From positions 186,001 through 250,000 of the forward strand of contig NZ_FTOP01000002.1 of assembly GCF_900156785.1 (NCBI RefSeq): a stretch of DNA of 64,000 nt, in the 5' to 3' direction. Numbering within the stretch: the stretch's first letter is position 1; each line of letters starts with the position of its first letter. The notes below the pieces were generated by a model. That model was not told where the DNA came from, ran no database searches, and saw nothing but the letters and a program-made list of their open reading frames with translations. Of the stretch, positions 1-8,674 are shown in pieces. This DNA comes from Belliella pelovolcani (GTDB lineage Bacteria; Bacteroidota; Bacteroidia; Cytophagales; Cyclobacteriaceae). The position numbers were made by a program, and so were the translations under genes.

Positions 1-1
1 A

Positions 2-544
2 AGATTAGCGAGTAATTTAGACCACTTTTTAAGTGAAATCACGCCAGTAGCTGAAGCAAATGGCATTTCATTGGCAATTCATCCAGATGACCCACCTTTT
101 GACATATTTGGATTGCCCAGAGTCGTGAGCAATGCCAGCGATGTTAGGAGAATTTTTACAAATAACCCCAGCAATAACAATGGATTGACTTTTTGTACAG
201 GTTCCTTTGGTGTCATCGAAAGCAATGATTTACCTGCTATGGTTAGAGAGTTTGGCGGACGAATCCACTTCATTCACCTGAGAAGTACAAGGCGGAATGA
301 AAAGGGGGATTTCTATGAAGCAGACCATTTGGATGGAGATGTTCCAATGCCTGCAGTTATAGAAGAAGTTTTGAAGTGGCAAAAAAAGCGACAAAAATCC
401 ATTCCAATGCGACCTGATCATGGGCACCAAATGTTGGATGACTTAAAAAAGCAGACGAACCCAGGTTATTCTGGTATTGGCAGATTGAAGGGTCTTGCAG
501 AGTTGAGAGGGCTAGAACTAGGCTTGATTTGGAAGAGTATTTGA
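2..544 (+). CDS. uxuA: Mannonate dehydratase, C-terminal part (cut by window edge)
   Basis: The frame is open from the first bases, so only about the last 180 residues are present. UxuA dehydrates D-mannonate to 2-keto-3-deoxygluconate in hexuronate breakdown. The diagnostic stretch AIHPDDPPFDIFGLPRV is present near residue 25 of the fragment, followed by the family's CTGSFG and IHFIHLR segments and the C-terminal MRPDHGHQM and GRLKGLAELRGLE motifs. The apparent TTG start at 71 is internal, because homologous sequence (NLDHFLSEITPVAEANG) continues upstream of it. It ends 16 bases before the convergent recX stop with no obvious terminator between them. Confidence 0.93.
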   Translation, partial: RLASNLDHFLSEITPVAEANGISLAIHPDDPPFDIFGLPRVVSNASDVRRIFTNNPSNNNGLTFCTGSFGVIESNDLPAMVREFGGRIHFIHLRSTRRNEKGDFYEADHLDGDVPMPAVIEEVLKWQKKRQKSIPMRPDHGHQMLDDLKKQTNPGYSGIGRLKGLAELRGLELGLIWKSI

Positions 545-560
545 CATTTGTTGAGGGAGA

Positions 561-1064
561 TCATTGTGAGATTTCCCTCATCACTTCTCCTACCAAATCC
601 ATTTCGTATCCTCTAGATATCAAGTATTGTTGTACTTTGTATCGCTTTTTGAATGTATCTTTTTCTTTGGTTTGATGCCATTTCTTTTCGGCAATATAAA
701 AAAGTGTTTTGAAGTATTCTCCTTCATCGATTTCTTTCATGCCAGACTTGATACAGTTAGGGCTGATGTTTCGAACTTTTAGCTCTTGTAGGATTTTATT
801 TCTACCCCATTTTTTGAGTCCAAATCTTCCTCTCACAAAAGACTGGGCAAAGCGCTCCTCATTTAAAAAATTCTCACTAATCATCTCTGATATCAAGGCT
901 TCTGCCGCCTCGCCATAGATTCCTTTTTCGTGGAGTTTGGTCCTGACCTCTTTTTGACAGCGATCTTGATAGGCACAATAGGCCGCTATTTTTACTTTTG
1001 CCTCGTGGAGGCTCCAGTACTTTTTGGGCTGATCGTGACCATATTCTTTTCTAGGGTAGGACAT
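561..1064 (-). CDS. recX: Regulatory protein RecX
   Basis: 167 residues, the usual length for RecX, the small all-helical modulator that binds RecA filaments. Family features visible are the helical repeat CQKEVRTKL near the N-terminus, ISENFLNEERFAQSFVRGR in the middle, the KKWGRNKILQELK segment, and a C-terminal repeat ending in YLISRGYEMDLVGEVM. ATG is at 1064. The gene diverges from tpiA with about 70 bases between the two starts and converges on uxuA. No recA lies nearby in this window. Confidence 0.93.
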   Translation of the reverse strand: MSYPRKEYGHDQPKKYWSLHEAKVKIAAYCAYQDRCQKEVRTKLHEKGIYGEAAEALISEMISENFLNEERFAQSFVRGRFGLKKWGRNKILQELKVRNISPNCIKSGMKEIDEGEYFKTLFYIAEKKWHQTKEKDTFKKRYKVQQYLISRGYEMDLVGEVMREISQ

Positions 1065-1137
1065 TTTGTGTAATTTTATGGCAAAGTAACGGCATTCGTT
1101 ATTTTTTTCAAATCTATAAACCTAACCATTGAATACC

Positions 1138-1899
1138 ATGCGTAAGAAAATCGTAGCAGGAAACTGGAAGATGAACCTCAATTATGAGGAAGGGCAAAAG
1201 CTCACCTCCGAGATTGTCAATATGTATAAGGATGAAAACATCAAAGATGTAACGGTTGTACTCAATCCTCCTTTTGTGCACCTTTTCCCTGTGAAGAAAT
1301 TGATTGGAAATACTCCAAATTTATTTTTGGGAAGTCAAAACTGCTCTGAAAAAGCTGCCGGAGCATATACCGGAGAGACTTCTGCCTCGATGCTGAAATC
1401 ATTTGGAGCTGAATATGTGATTCTAGGCCACAGCGAAAGAAGAGAATATTTCAAAGAAAGTAATGAATTATTAACAGCCAAAGTAAGACAAGCTTTGGAT
1501 TATGGTTTGACACCAATATTTTGTTGCGGAGAACCTTTGGAGATCCGTGAGGCTGGTACCCATGAAGCTTATGTTAAAAATCAATTGACAGAAAGCTTAT
1601 TCGGGCTGAGCGCAGAGGATTTTGCAAAAATTGTAATTGCCTATGAACCGATTTGGGCAATTGGAACTGGAAAGACAGCTTCCTCAGATCAAGCACAGGA
1701 AATGCACAAAGCCCTAAGAGAGCATTTGGCTAGTAAATTCGGTCAGGAGGCAGCAGACCATACTTCGATCTTATATGGAGGTAGCTGTAATCCTGGCAAT
1801 GCAAAGGATCTCTTCTCTAAAGCAGATGTGGATGGAGGGCTGATTGGAGGAGCATCGCTGAAGTCCAGAGACTTTATGGACATCATCAAGTCGTTTTAA
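1138..1899 (+). CDS. tpiA: Triosephosphate isomerase
   Basis: 253 residues. TpiA interconverts dihydroxyacetone phosphate and glyceraldehyde 3-phosphate in glycolysis. All catalytic motifs are present: AGNWKMN (Lys11), ILGHSERRE (electrophilic His), AYEPIWAIGTGK (catalytic Glu and loop 6) and the phosphate-binding ILYGGS. An in-frame TTG lies three codons upstream, but the ATG at 1138 gives the canonical MRKKIVAGNWK start. A strong terminator follows at 1905-1944. The next genes on the other strand include gpmI, another glycolytic enzyme. Confidence 0.97.
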   Translation: MRKKIVAGNWKMNLNYEEGQKLTSEIVNMYKDENIKDVTVVLNPPFVHLFPVKKLIGNTPNLFLGSQNCSEKAAGAYTGETSASMLKSFGAEYVILGHSERREYFKESNELLTAKVRQALDYGLTPIFCCGEPLEIREAGTHEAYVKNQLTESLFGLSAEDFAKIVIAYEPIWAIGTGKTASSDQAQEMHKALREHLASKFGQEAADHTSILYGGSCNPGNAKDLFSKADVDGGLIGGASLKSRDFMDIIKSF

Positions 1900-1904
1900 A
1901 ATTA

Positions 1905-1944
1905 AAAGCCCTTTGGACTTCGTAAATGACCAAAGGGCTTTTTT
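1905..1944. terminator. Bidirectional terminator between tpiA and the lipoprotein gene
   Basis: Stem AAAGCCCTTTGG / CCAAAGGGCTTT with a loop of about 13 bases and T-rich tails on both strands. It can stop tpiA from the left and the 1961-2518 gene from the right. Confidence 0.85.
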
Positions 1945-1960
1945 ATACATTTAAGACACT

Positions 1961-2518
1961 TTACTCAATCTTTGCCTTTACTTGCATCAGAATGGGTGAC
2001 AAGAACATTACTTTTTGCCTACCTGTAACTTCAAATTGATCAATTAACTTTGAGTCAGCGCTTACTGATAACCAACCATCTGTATTGGATTCATAAAATG
2101 TATTAGAACCTGACATTTTAAAGATGATTTTACTCGGGTAGCCTTGTTGATCCAAGACTATTTCCAAAAACTTGAGTTTACTTTTTTCTCCCTTTTTTAA
2201 AGTATAGCTCAGCGTATTGGCGTCATCAGCAATTTCATAAGCAGAAGCTAAAGAAGGTCGGTTGATATCAGCTTGAATAAAGAAATCTAATTCTTGAAGC
2301 CAGTTCTCCTTATCAGGGCTAAGATGTACAGTTTCTTTGGTTTCATCAATTTGGATTTCTTTATGTAGTGTTTTTCCTTCCAGCTGGGAGGCTTGTTTTT
2401 TCACAAATTCTTCCAATTGAAAATAGGGAGGAACAAAATCCTCCCTATTTGATATCTCTGACTGACAAGAAAGTAATGTCAGCACAGCTAAAGTCCATAC
2501 CAAATGTTTTTTTATCAT
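1961..2518 (-). CDS. Hypothetical lipoprotein, 185 aa
   Basis: The protein begins with a short signal and lipobox (LTLLSC, Cys18), so it should be a lipid-anchored envelope protein. I do not recognise a domain. The mature part is mixed alpha/beta with a charged early segment and a strand-rich C-terminal half (DGWLSVSADS, QFEVTGRQKVMFLSPI). Its ATG overlaps the gpmI stop codon (ATGA), so it is translationally coupled to gpmI and shares its transcript. Nothing in the sequence links it functionally to glycolysis. Confidence 0.8.
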   Translation of the reverse strand: MIKKHLVWTLAVLTLLSCQSEISNREDFVPPYFQLEEFVKKQASQLEGKTLHKEIQIDETKETVHLSPDKENWLQELDFFIQADINRPSLASAYEIADDANTLSYTLKKGEKSKLKFLEIVLDQQGYPSKIIFKMSGSNTFYESNTDGWLSVSADSKLIDQFEVTGRQKVMFLSPILMQVKAKIE

Positions 2519-4041
2519 GATTTTAAAAGGATAGCTCCTGTCATCTCAGAAGGAATTTCTACCCCAATTAGTTTCAATATTGTGGGTGCCAGGTCTCCAA
2601 GTTTTCCATCATTCACGGCTAATCTATCCACTCCATCTACCATGATGCAAGGGACAAGGTTGGTGGTGTGTGCAGTATTTGGTGTGCCGTCTTCATTGAT
2701 CATCATGTCTGAATTACCATGGTCTGCAATGACTATGGTAGTATATCCACTAGCCAGCGCTTGAGTGATGACATCCTCTGCACATTTATCTACTGCCTCA
2801 CAAGCTTTGACCGCTGCTTCAAAGACACCTGTATGACCAACCATGTCTGGATTGGCAAAGTTTAGACAAATGAAGTCTACCTCCTTCTTCTTGAGCTCGG
2901 GCTTGATCTTGTTGGCTATTTCAAAAGCACTCATTTCAGGCTTGAGGTCATAAGTAGCTACTTTTGGAGATGGGCAAAGTATTCTGCTTTCGCCCTCAAA
3001 AACCTTCTCTCTTCCTCCAGAGAAAAAGAAGGTTACATGTGGATATTTTTCAGTTTCAGCAATTCTGATTTGCTTTTTGCCAGCTGCTGCTAATACTTCA
3101 CCAAGGGTGTTTTGTAAGTTATCTTTTTCAAAGAGCACCTTTACTCCTTTGAAAGTCTCGTCATAGTTAGTGAAGGTAATATAGTTCAGCTTGAGGGCTT
3201 TCATTTTATATTCTTCAAAATCTCGTTGCGTAAGCACTTGAGTGATTTCTCTGCCTCTATCTGTTCTGAAATTGAAGCAAATCACCACGTCACCCTCTTC
3301 GATGACAGCAACAGCCTGCCCTTTATCATTTGCTTTCACTATCGGTCTGATAAACTCGTCAGTTACACCATTTTCATAGGATTTTTTGATAGTGGCTAAG
3401 ATATCCTTGGACTTTTCGCCTTCACCCAAAACCATAGCATCGTAGGCTAGCTTCACACGCTCCCAGCGATTATCTCTATCCATGGCGTAGTACCTTCCGA
3501 CAACGGAGGCAATCTCACCTGTTGAGTTTTTCAAGTGATCTTGTAAGTCTTGCAAGTATTGATATCCACCATTTGGATCAGTATCTCTTCCATCCGTAAA
3601 AGCATGGATGTAAGCTTTTTCTAAACCATTGGCTTTTGCTGCATCACATAGCCCCTTGAGATGGTCGATATGAGCATGCACACCTCCATCTGATACCAAC
3701 CCAATGAAGTGTGTATTTTTCCCTTCTTTTTTAGCATATTCAAATGCCTCCATCAATATTGGATTGGATTTTAAATCTCCCTCAGCAACAGCCTTATTGA
3801 TTTTAACCAAATCTTGATAGACTACTCTTCCAGCACCGATGTTCATGTGTCCAACTTCAGAATTCCCCATCTGCCCTTCTGGTAGCCCTACTGCAAGTCC
3901 AGAAGCCTCAAGCTTAGCGTGTGGATATTTTTCAAAAAGCCCATCTATAAATGGTGTGTTTGCCTTATCTATAGCAGATACATTGGGGTTGGTAGCTATG
4001 CCCCAACCATCTAAAATCATCAATAATACTTTCTTATTCAT
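2515..4041 (-). CDS. gpmI: 2,3-bisphosphoglycerate-independent phosphoglycerate mutase
   Basis: 508 residues, full length. GpmI interconverts 3- and 2-phosphoglycerate using two Mn ions and a phosphoserine. The N-terminus MILDGWG contains the metal-binding Asp11, GNSEVGHMNIG contains the nucleophilic Ser61, and AFTDGRDT, FNFRTDRGRE, NFANPDMVGHTG and VIADHGNSDMM supply the phosphate- and metal-binding sites. A perfect TATATTTG box on the minus strand (4046-4053) sits four bases before the ATG, which suggests a leaderless transcript. The following lipoprotein gene overlaps its stop codon. Confidence 0.97.
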   Translation of the reverse strand: MNKKVLLMILDGWGIATNPNVSAIDKANTPFIDGLFEKYPHAKLEASGLAVGLPEGQMGNSEVGHMNIGAGRVVYQDLVKINKAVAEGDLKSNPILMEAFEYAKKEGKNTHFIGLVSDGGVHAHIDHLKGLCDAAKANGLEKAYIHAFTDGRDTDPNGGYQYLQDLQDHLKNSTGEIASVVGRYYAMDRDNRWERVKLAYDAMVLGEGEKSKDILATIKKSYENGVTDEFIRPIVKANDKGQAVAVIEEGDVVICFNFRTDRGREITQVLTQRDFEEYKMKALKLNYITFTNYDETFKGVKVLFEKDNLQNTLGEVLAAAGKKQIRIAETEKYPHVTFFFSGGREKVFEGESRILCPSPKVATYDLKPEMSAFEIANKIKPELKKKEVDFICLNFANPDMVGHTGVFEAAVKACEAVDKCAEDVITQALASGYTTIVIADHGNSDMMINEDGTPNTAHTTNLVPCIMVDGVDRLAVNDGKLGDLAPTILKLIGVEIPSEMTGAILLKS

Positions 4042-4045
4042 GTCG

Positions 4046-4053
4046 CAAATATA
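4046..4053 (-). promoter_or_regulatory. -7 box (TATATTTG) four bases before gpmI start
   Basis: The minus strand reads TATATTTG then CGAC then ATG. It matches the Bacteroidota TAnnTTTG element exactly. The transcript would start at or within a base or two of the start codon. I see no clear -33 TTTG. Confidence 0.5.
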
Positions 4054-4268
4054 GGTTTTTCTAATAGGTTTCTTTTTTTAGTATCAAAGTGTAAAAATGA
4101 GGATTCTTGTTCGTCAAGCCAAAGGAGAAACGGCTTATTTTTATTTCTTCATTTTATTTTCATCATTATTACAAGATTGATTTAACAGATTTGAAGAGAT
4201 TGCACCTAAAGGCTGGTATTTATTGCACAAGAGTGCATCTTTGGCTTAAAATTTGTTTTTTTCGGTTT

Positions 4269-4661
4269 ATGTTTAAATTATTGCCTTTTTTCTGCTCCAT
4301 TGTGATGATACTCTCGTTTGTTGGGGTCATGCATGATCAAAATAACGAGGTCATCATGACTACATTCAAGACTGGCTCCAGTCGAGAGATAGCTAGATAT
4401 TTAGAGCAAGGCGTAGAACTTAATATCAATGGAAATCAAGGCGAGTTTTCTAAGAACCAAGCGGAATTGGTATTGAGAGATTTTTTCAAAAAGTATCCAC
4501 CGGAAAACTTTGAAATTGTACATGAAAGTAATTCAGGTGAACAAATCAAAAATTACATCGGAACTTATACCTCAATGGGCGATCCTTACAGGATTCTGAT
4601 AAAAGGAAGACTCATCAGAGACGAAATGCGCATCTACAGCATTGAGATTATGAAATACTGA
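4269..4661 (+). CDS. DUF4783-family exported protein
   Basis: 130 residues from the ATG at 4269; the frame extends upstream but that part looks non-coding. The N-terminal hydrophobic segment LLPFFCSIVMILSFVGVM looks like a signal peptide. The mature part has the pattern of DUF4783, a small NTF2-like Bacteroidota family: an early helix (TTFKTGSSREIARYLEQ), then NQGEFSKNQAELVLRDFF, ending in a strand pair (YRILIKGRLIRDEMRIYSIEI). It lies 39 bases upstream of nadC on the same strand, an arrangement I recall as common in this phylum. No function is known. Confidence 0.75.
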   Translation: MFKLLPFFCSIVMILSFVGVMHDQNNEVIMTTFKTGSSREIARYLEQGVELNINGNQGEFSKNQAELVLRDFFKKYPPENFEIVHESNSGEQIKNYIGTYTSMGDPYRILIKGRLIRDEMRIYSIEIMKY

Positions 4662-4688
4662 TTTATAATCCCAGCTTAGAATTTTTGC

Positions 4689-4696
4689 TAATTTTG
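4689..4696 (+). promoter_or_regulatory. -7 box (TAATTTTG) four bases before nadC start
   Basis: TAATTTTG fits TAnnTTTG and is followed by TGCT and then the GTG start codon. The spacing is identical to that at gpmI and lptC. No convincing -33 element is visible. Confidence 0.4.
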
Positions 4697-4700
4697 TGCT

Positions 4701-5561
4701 GTGAAAAACTTACCATATTTAACAGAGTCGAGTATTCGACAATTTATTGAAAGAGCACTTTTAGAAGATGTGGGCCCAGGTGATTATTCTTCATTGGCAT
4801 CTATACCCAGTGATACACAAGGCCAAGCCCAATTACTTATCAAAGAAGATGGAATTATTGCAGGATTGCAGTTAGCCGAGAAAATTTTCAAGCAATTTGA
4901 CCCAACTTTAGAAGTAAATTTACTTTTAGAGGATGGTGTTGCTGTAAAGTCTGGAGACATAGGTTTGACTGTCAAGGGCAAGGCATCTTCGATTTTGACC
5001 ACGGAGAGACTTATTCTCAATTGCATGCAAAGGATGAGTGGAATTGCCACCAAGACCAATCAATTGGCTCAATTGATTGCACATACCAAGGCAAAATTGA
5101 TGGACACAAGAAAGACTACGCCAAATTTCCGAATGATGGAAAAATGGGCTGTAGTTCTTGGAGGAGGCCTCAATCACCGATATGCACTGTATGACATGGT
5201 GATGTTGAAAGACAATCATATTGATTTTGCTGGTGGTATAGAAAAGGCTATCCATGCCACTCAGCAGTACCTTAGGGATAATAGGCTTCACTTGAAAATT
5301 GAAGTTGAGACGAGGACCTTAGATGAGGTAGAGGAAGTCCTTCGTGTAGGTGGCATTGATTATATCATGCTCGACAATATGGACTATGAAACCATGCGCA
5401 AAGCAGTCGATTTGGTGAATGGTAGATTCCCGCTTGAAGCTTCTGGAGGAATCACAGAACTCACACTTAAAGATGTGGCTGAATGTGGCGTAGACTATAT
5501 TTCTGTAGGAGCGCTTACCCATCAGGTCAAAAGCTTAGATATCAGTCTAAAAGCTATTTAA
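4701..5561 (+). CDS. nadC: Nicotinate-nucleotide pyrophosphorylase (carboxylating)
   Basis: 286 residues. NadC (quinolinate phosphoribosyltransferase) makes nicotinate mononucleotide from quinolinate and PRPP in de novo NAD synthesis. Clear motifs are EDVGPGDYSSLASIP at the N-terminus, NCMQRMSGIAT, the substrate-binding MDTRKTTPNFRMMEKWAV, GGGLNHRYALYDMVMLKDNH and the C-terminal IMLDNM and EASGGI. The start is GTG at 4701, immediately after the -7 box. A terminator follows. nadA and nadB are not in the window. Confidence 0.96.
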   Translation: MKNLPYLTESSIRQFIERALLEDVGPGDYSSLASIPSDTQGQAQLLIKEDGIIAGLQLAEKIFKQFDPTLEVNLLLEDGVAVKSGDIGLTVKGKASSILTTERLILNCMQRMSGIATKTNQLAQLIAHTKAKLMDTRKTTPNFRMMEKWAVVLGGGLNHRYALYDMVMLKDNHIDFAGGIEKAIHATQQYLRDNRLHLKIEVETRTLDEVEEVLRVGGIDYIMLDNMDYETMRKAVDLVNGRFPLEASGGITELTLKDVAECGVDYISVGALTHQVKSLDISLKAI

Positions 5562-5568
5562 AATAAGT

Positions 5569-5604
5569 AAAAAGGGGCTAAGCCAACGGTGAAGCCCCTT
5601 TTTT
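5569..5604. terminator. Bidirectional terminator between nadC and amt
   Basis: Stem AAAAAGGGGCT / AGCCCCTTTTTT with a 13-base loop. T runs on both strands make it usable by both convergent genes. Confidence 0.85.
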
Positions 5605-5627
5605 GTATCATATGGCTGAGGAATAAT

Positions 5628-6860
5628 TTAATCCTTTGTGGCAAAATCAGGATAAGCACGCATGCTGTGTTCGTTGATATCTAAACCTTCTGTCTCTTCT
5701 CTTTCGTCTACTCTGATACCAATCGTACGCTTCATGCTGAAAAAGAGCAACCAGCTAGTGACAAAACAAAATGCTCCTACGGCGGCAATTCCAAGTAATT
5801 GTGACCATACTTGGCTTAAACTTGCAAGGTCTCCAAACAAGCCTACGGCGAGTGTACCCCAAATTCCACCGACTAAGTGAACAGATATGGCACCTACCGG
5901 ATCATCAATTTTTATCCTATCGAAAAAGACTACCGCAAAGACTACCAAGGTGCCTCCAATAAAGCCGATAATAGCAGACTCGCCTACACTCATCAAATCA
6001 GCACCAGCCGTAATACCAACCAATCCTGCCAAAATTCCATTTAGTACCATAGTGATATCATAGGATTTGAATTTCAAGTAAGATGCTATCAATGCTCCAA
6101 AAGCACCACTTGCACCTGCAATCGCTGTAGTCACAAATACCAAGGATACAGTACCTGGGTCAGCTGTAAGGACAGAACCGCCATTGAAACCAAACCATCC
6201 GAACCAAAGTAAAAATACTCCTACTGTGGCCAGCGGAATGTTATGACCAGGAATGGCACTCATGCCTTTTTCGGTGTATTTCCCAATTCTAGGACCCAAT
6301 AGGTACGCCCCTACAAGGGCACCCCACCCACCTACGGAATGGACAATAGTAGATCCTGCAAAATCATAAAATGGCGTGGCAAGCGTATCCAAAAATCCTC
6401 CGCCCCACTTCCACATTCCAACAATAGGGTATACGATCCCTACATAAAGAATCGAAAAGAAAATAAAGGGGCCTAACTTAATTCGTTCTGCCACAGCACC
6501 TGATACGATGGTCGCCGCGGTCGCCGCAAACATGGCCTGAAAGATGAAATCTGTAAAAAAGGTATAACCTTCATTGTAAGCAAAAGTATTTCCGCCTTCT
6601 GGAAGCGCTATACCAAGCCCTCCTAGTCCAAAAAAGCTTCCAATAAAGTCATCCCCTGGATACATCAGATTAAACCCTATAAAAGCATAGGTCAATAAAC
6701 CTATCGCTGGGATAATGGTATTTTTAAATAATATATTGACAGTGTTTTTGGCACGGGTAAGACCGGCCTCCAAGCTTGCAAAACCTAAGTGCATGATAAA
6801 GACCAAAATGGTGGCCACCATCATCCACAGGTTGTTTATGGTAAACATTTCTTGATTCAT
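5628..6860 (-). CDS. amt: Ammonium transporter
   Basis: 410 residues with about eleven membrane segments, the Amt/Mep/Rh fold. The conserved pore features are visible: GSTIVHSVGGWGALVGA and ISVHLVGGIWGTLAVG carry the twin pore histidines, FIFFSILYVGIVYP is the ammonium transporter stretch, and LLWFGWFGFNGGS is the family signature. It imports ammonium and is normally blocked by PII under nitrogen excess. It lies 44 bases downstream of glnB on the same strand, the classical glnK-amtB order reading from the promoter. Confidence 0.97.
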   Translation of the reverse strand: MNQEMFTINNLWMMVATILVFIMHLGFASLEAGLTRAKNTVNILFKNTIIPAIGLLTYAFIGFNLMYPGDDFIGSFFGLGGLGIALPEGGNTFAYNEGYTFFTDFIFQAMFAATAATIVSGAVAERIKLGPFIFFSILYVGIVYPIVGMWKWGGGFLDTLATPFYDFAGSTIVHSVGGWGALVGAYLLGPRIGKYTEKGMSAIPGHNIPLATVGVFLLWFGWFGFNGGSVLTADPGTVSLVFVTTAIAGASGAFGALIASYLKFKSYDITMVLNGILAGLVGITAGADLMSVGESAIIGFIGGTLVVFAVVFFDRIKIDDPVGAISVHLVGGIWGTLAVGLFGDLASLSQVWSQLLGIAAVGAFCFVTSWLLFFSMKRTIGIRVDEREETEGLDINEHSMRAYPDFATKD

Positions 6861-6904
6861 AGGTTTGTATAGGTTTTGAGTGAAATAGGTAATATAATCT
6901 TTAC

Positions 6905-7243
6905 TTATAATGCGGCTTCTCCAGTGTCTTGATTTCTGATTCTATAAGCCTCTTGGATGTCGGATACGAAGATTTTTCCATCTCCAACTTCTCCCGTTTT
7001 TCCTTCTGTCAGAATGCAGTTGATCACAGGCTCTACCAAATCTTCAGTGGTGACGATTTCTACTTTGGTTCTTGGGATATATGATGGCTCGAAAGCCACC
7101 CCTCTGTAGGTCTGAGGGCGTGCATGCTCTAGCCCCATACCTTTGACATCATAGAAAGAGAGGAATTTCACCCCTAAGCCAGCTACACATTTGTAGATGT
7201 CTTCAAATTTCGATGTTCTAATGATTGCTTCTATTTTTTTCAT
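6905..7243 (-). CDS. glnB: Nitrogen regulatory protein PII
   Basis: 112 residues from the ATG at 7243 (MKKIEAIIR). A 14-residue upstream extension in frame is unlikely because the promoter box overlaps it. PII senses ATP/ADP, 2-oxoglutarate and usually glutamine, and binds Amt. Family features are the beta-1 strand KKIEAIIR, a T-loop with a conserved TYRG tyrosine, and the ATP-binding TGEVGDGKIFVSDIQEAYRIR. The T-loop differs from enterobacterial GlnB (GLEHARPQ replaces the usual charged stretch), as is common in Bacteroidota. Whether it is uridylylated cannot be told. Confidence 0.95.
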   Translation of the reverse strand: MKKIEAIIRTSKFEDIYKCVAGLGVKFLSFYDVKGMGLEHARPQTYRGVAFEPSYIPRTKVEIVTTEDLVEPVINCILTEGKTGEVGDGKIFVSDIQEAYRIRNQDTGEAAL

Positions 7244-7282
7244 TTTAGTCAATGAATTAGTGGTTTTGTTGAATTTATGCTT

Positions 7283-7290
7283 CAAATCTA
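7283..7290 (-). promoter_or_regulatory. Probable promoter -7 box (TAGATTTG) of glnB-amt
   Basis: The minus strand reads TAGATTTG, a full TAnnTTTG match, about 40 bases before the glnB ATG at 7243. The -33 position is only T-rich. Its position argues against the longer glnB start. The surrounding 7291-7520 is very AT-rich with no gene. Confidence 0.45.
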
Positions 7291-7522
7291 AAAGAAATTG
7301 TGTTAAAAAAATAATAATGGTTAATTTTTGAACCTGTTTTTATCAAAAACAATATATAAATCCAATTAATAGGGTAAAAAATTAGCATTATTTTCTTTAG
7401 ATCATGATAAGTAATTGAATTTGGGTTATAATTTAAACTCAAATTTTAGAATGAAGCAATGAAAATTGGAAAGTTGATTTGAGTAACAGGCATGGGAAAG
7501 TGATGATTTTTTGAGTTTTACC

Positions 7523-7552
7523 TTTGTCTAAAAAATGAAAGGCCTAAATTTG
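7523..7552 (+). promoter_or_regulatory. Promoter of the nucleotidyltransferase gene
   Basis: TTTG at 7523-7526, an 18-base spacer, and TAAATTTG at 7545-7552 match both elements of the Bacteroidota promoter. Transcription would begin near 7557-7560, so the GTG at 7558 is a poor start and ATG 7585 is favoured. Confidence 0.7.
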
Positions 7553-7584
7553 AAGCTGTGGAATCAAAATCTATATTTTCAAAT

Positions 7585-8490
7585 ATGCAAAACAAACCAA
7601 CACTTTTGGTCTTGGCTGCCGGAATGGGCAGTAGATATGGAGGCAATAAGCAAGTAGACGGCTTTGGTCCTCATGGAGAAACAATCCTGGAGTATTCTAT
7701 ATATGATGCCATTCGGGCTGGATTCGGCAAGGTGGTTTTCATTGTAAGGCAAGAAATTCTAGAACTAGCTAAGGAAAAGTTTCTACCTAAAATCGAAGGA
7801 AAGATCGAAGTAGACTTTGTCTTGCAGTCGATTACATCACATGTCCCAGAGGAGTTTCAAAACCCAGATCGTGCCAAACCATACGGAACAGCACATGCTG
7901 TACTTTGTGCAAAGGACGCTGTCAAGAAACCCTTTGCGGTGATCAATGCGGATGATTTTTATGGAAAAGAGGCTTTTGAGGTGATAGGAAAGTTCTTAAC
8001 AAATGGTGTACAGCCAAATCTCCATGCTATGGTGGGCTATGCCATCCAAAATGTGCTTTCGGATAATGGAACAGTCAGCCGTGGAGTATGTGAAATGAAT
8101 GCCTCCAATCAATTGATCGGAATGGTGGAGCGTACTTCAATTGCCAAAGAAGGTGGCAAAATCATCGCTAAGGGAGATGGTGAAGAAATTGTAATACCAG
8201 AAGGAACACCGGTTTCAATGAATTTCTGGGGTTTTCACCCTGCTGTTTTTACAGACATTGAGCAAATGTGGAATGAATTTCTCCCAGCCAATAAAGAGAA
8301 TATCAAATCGGAATTCTTCATTCCTTTGGTGGCCAATGACTTGATCGAATCAGGTAAAGCAGCAGTTGAAGTTTTGGAAGGTGGTAAGACTTGGTTTGGG
8401 GTGACTTATACTGAAGACAAGCCAGTAGTAATAGAGTCTCTCAAGAAATTACACGAGTTGGGAGAGTATCCAGAAAATCTTTGGACTTAA
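7585..8490 (+). CDS. Sugar-phosphate nucleotidyltransferase family protein
   Basis: 301 residues. The N-terminal LLVLAAGMGSRYGGNKQVDGFG is the NTP-transferase pyrophosphorylase signature (GxGxRxG, then Lys). YGTAHAVLCA and FAVINADDFYG provide the nucleotide-sugar and metal-binding Asp motifs. There is no C-terminal hexapeptide domain, so it is a single-domain enzyme. Such enzymes join a nucleotide to a sugar-1-phosphate, but the substrate cannot be told from the sequence and the neighbours do not help. The start is placed at ATG 7585 because the promoter lies only 33 bases upstream. Confidence 0.85.
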   Translation: MQNKPTLLVLAAGMGSRYGGNKQVDGFGPHGETILEYSIYDAIRAGFGKVVFIVRQEILELAKEKFLPKIEGKIEVDFVLQSITSHVPEEFQNPDRAKPYGTAHAVLCAKDAVKKPFAVINADDFYGKEAFEVIGKFLTNGVQPNLHAMVGYAIQNVLSDNGTVSRGVCEMNASNQLIGMVERTSIAKEGGKIIAKGDGEEIVIPEGTPVSMNFWGFHPAVFTDIEQMWNEFLPANKENIKSEFFIPLVANDLIESGKAAVEVLEGGKTWFGVTYTEDKPVVIESLKKLHELGEYPENLWT

Positions 8491-8674
8491 TAAGAAGAGA
8501 GGTGAAATATATCATTTGATGAAATCAGTCCAAGACATTTGATCAAATCTGATTTTAATACTATTTGAAGCTATTCTTTGTAATTAGGTAAAATAACTCG
8601 TGACTATTAAGTTCTTTTAAAAAGTGCTTGCTTGGCATTTACATCGTAGTCACTTTGCAAGTTAAACGCAAAAT
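8491..8674. other. Gene-free stretch after the nucleotidyltransferase
   Basis: No supported coding sequence is seen on either strand. It is AT-rich and ends at the strong hairpin at 8675-8715. The whole gap between genes is 8491-8894; its right half holds the Cys-rich remnant listed separately. Confidence 0.5.

Noticed and set aside
4107-4268. Upstream extension of the DUF4783 gene (54 more codons)
   Set aside because: The extension is rich in rare-looking, hydrophobic and basic residues without a family match, and the signal peptide begins only at ATG 4269.
7244-7285. Longer glnB start (14 extra residues)
   Set aside because: A -7 promoter box overlaps this part, and PII proteins begin at MKKIEAI.
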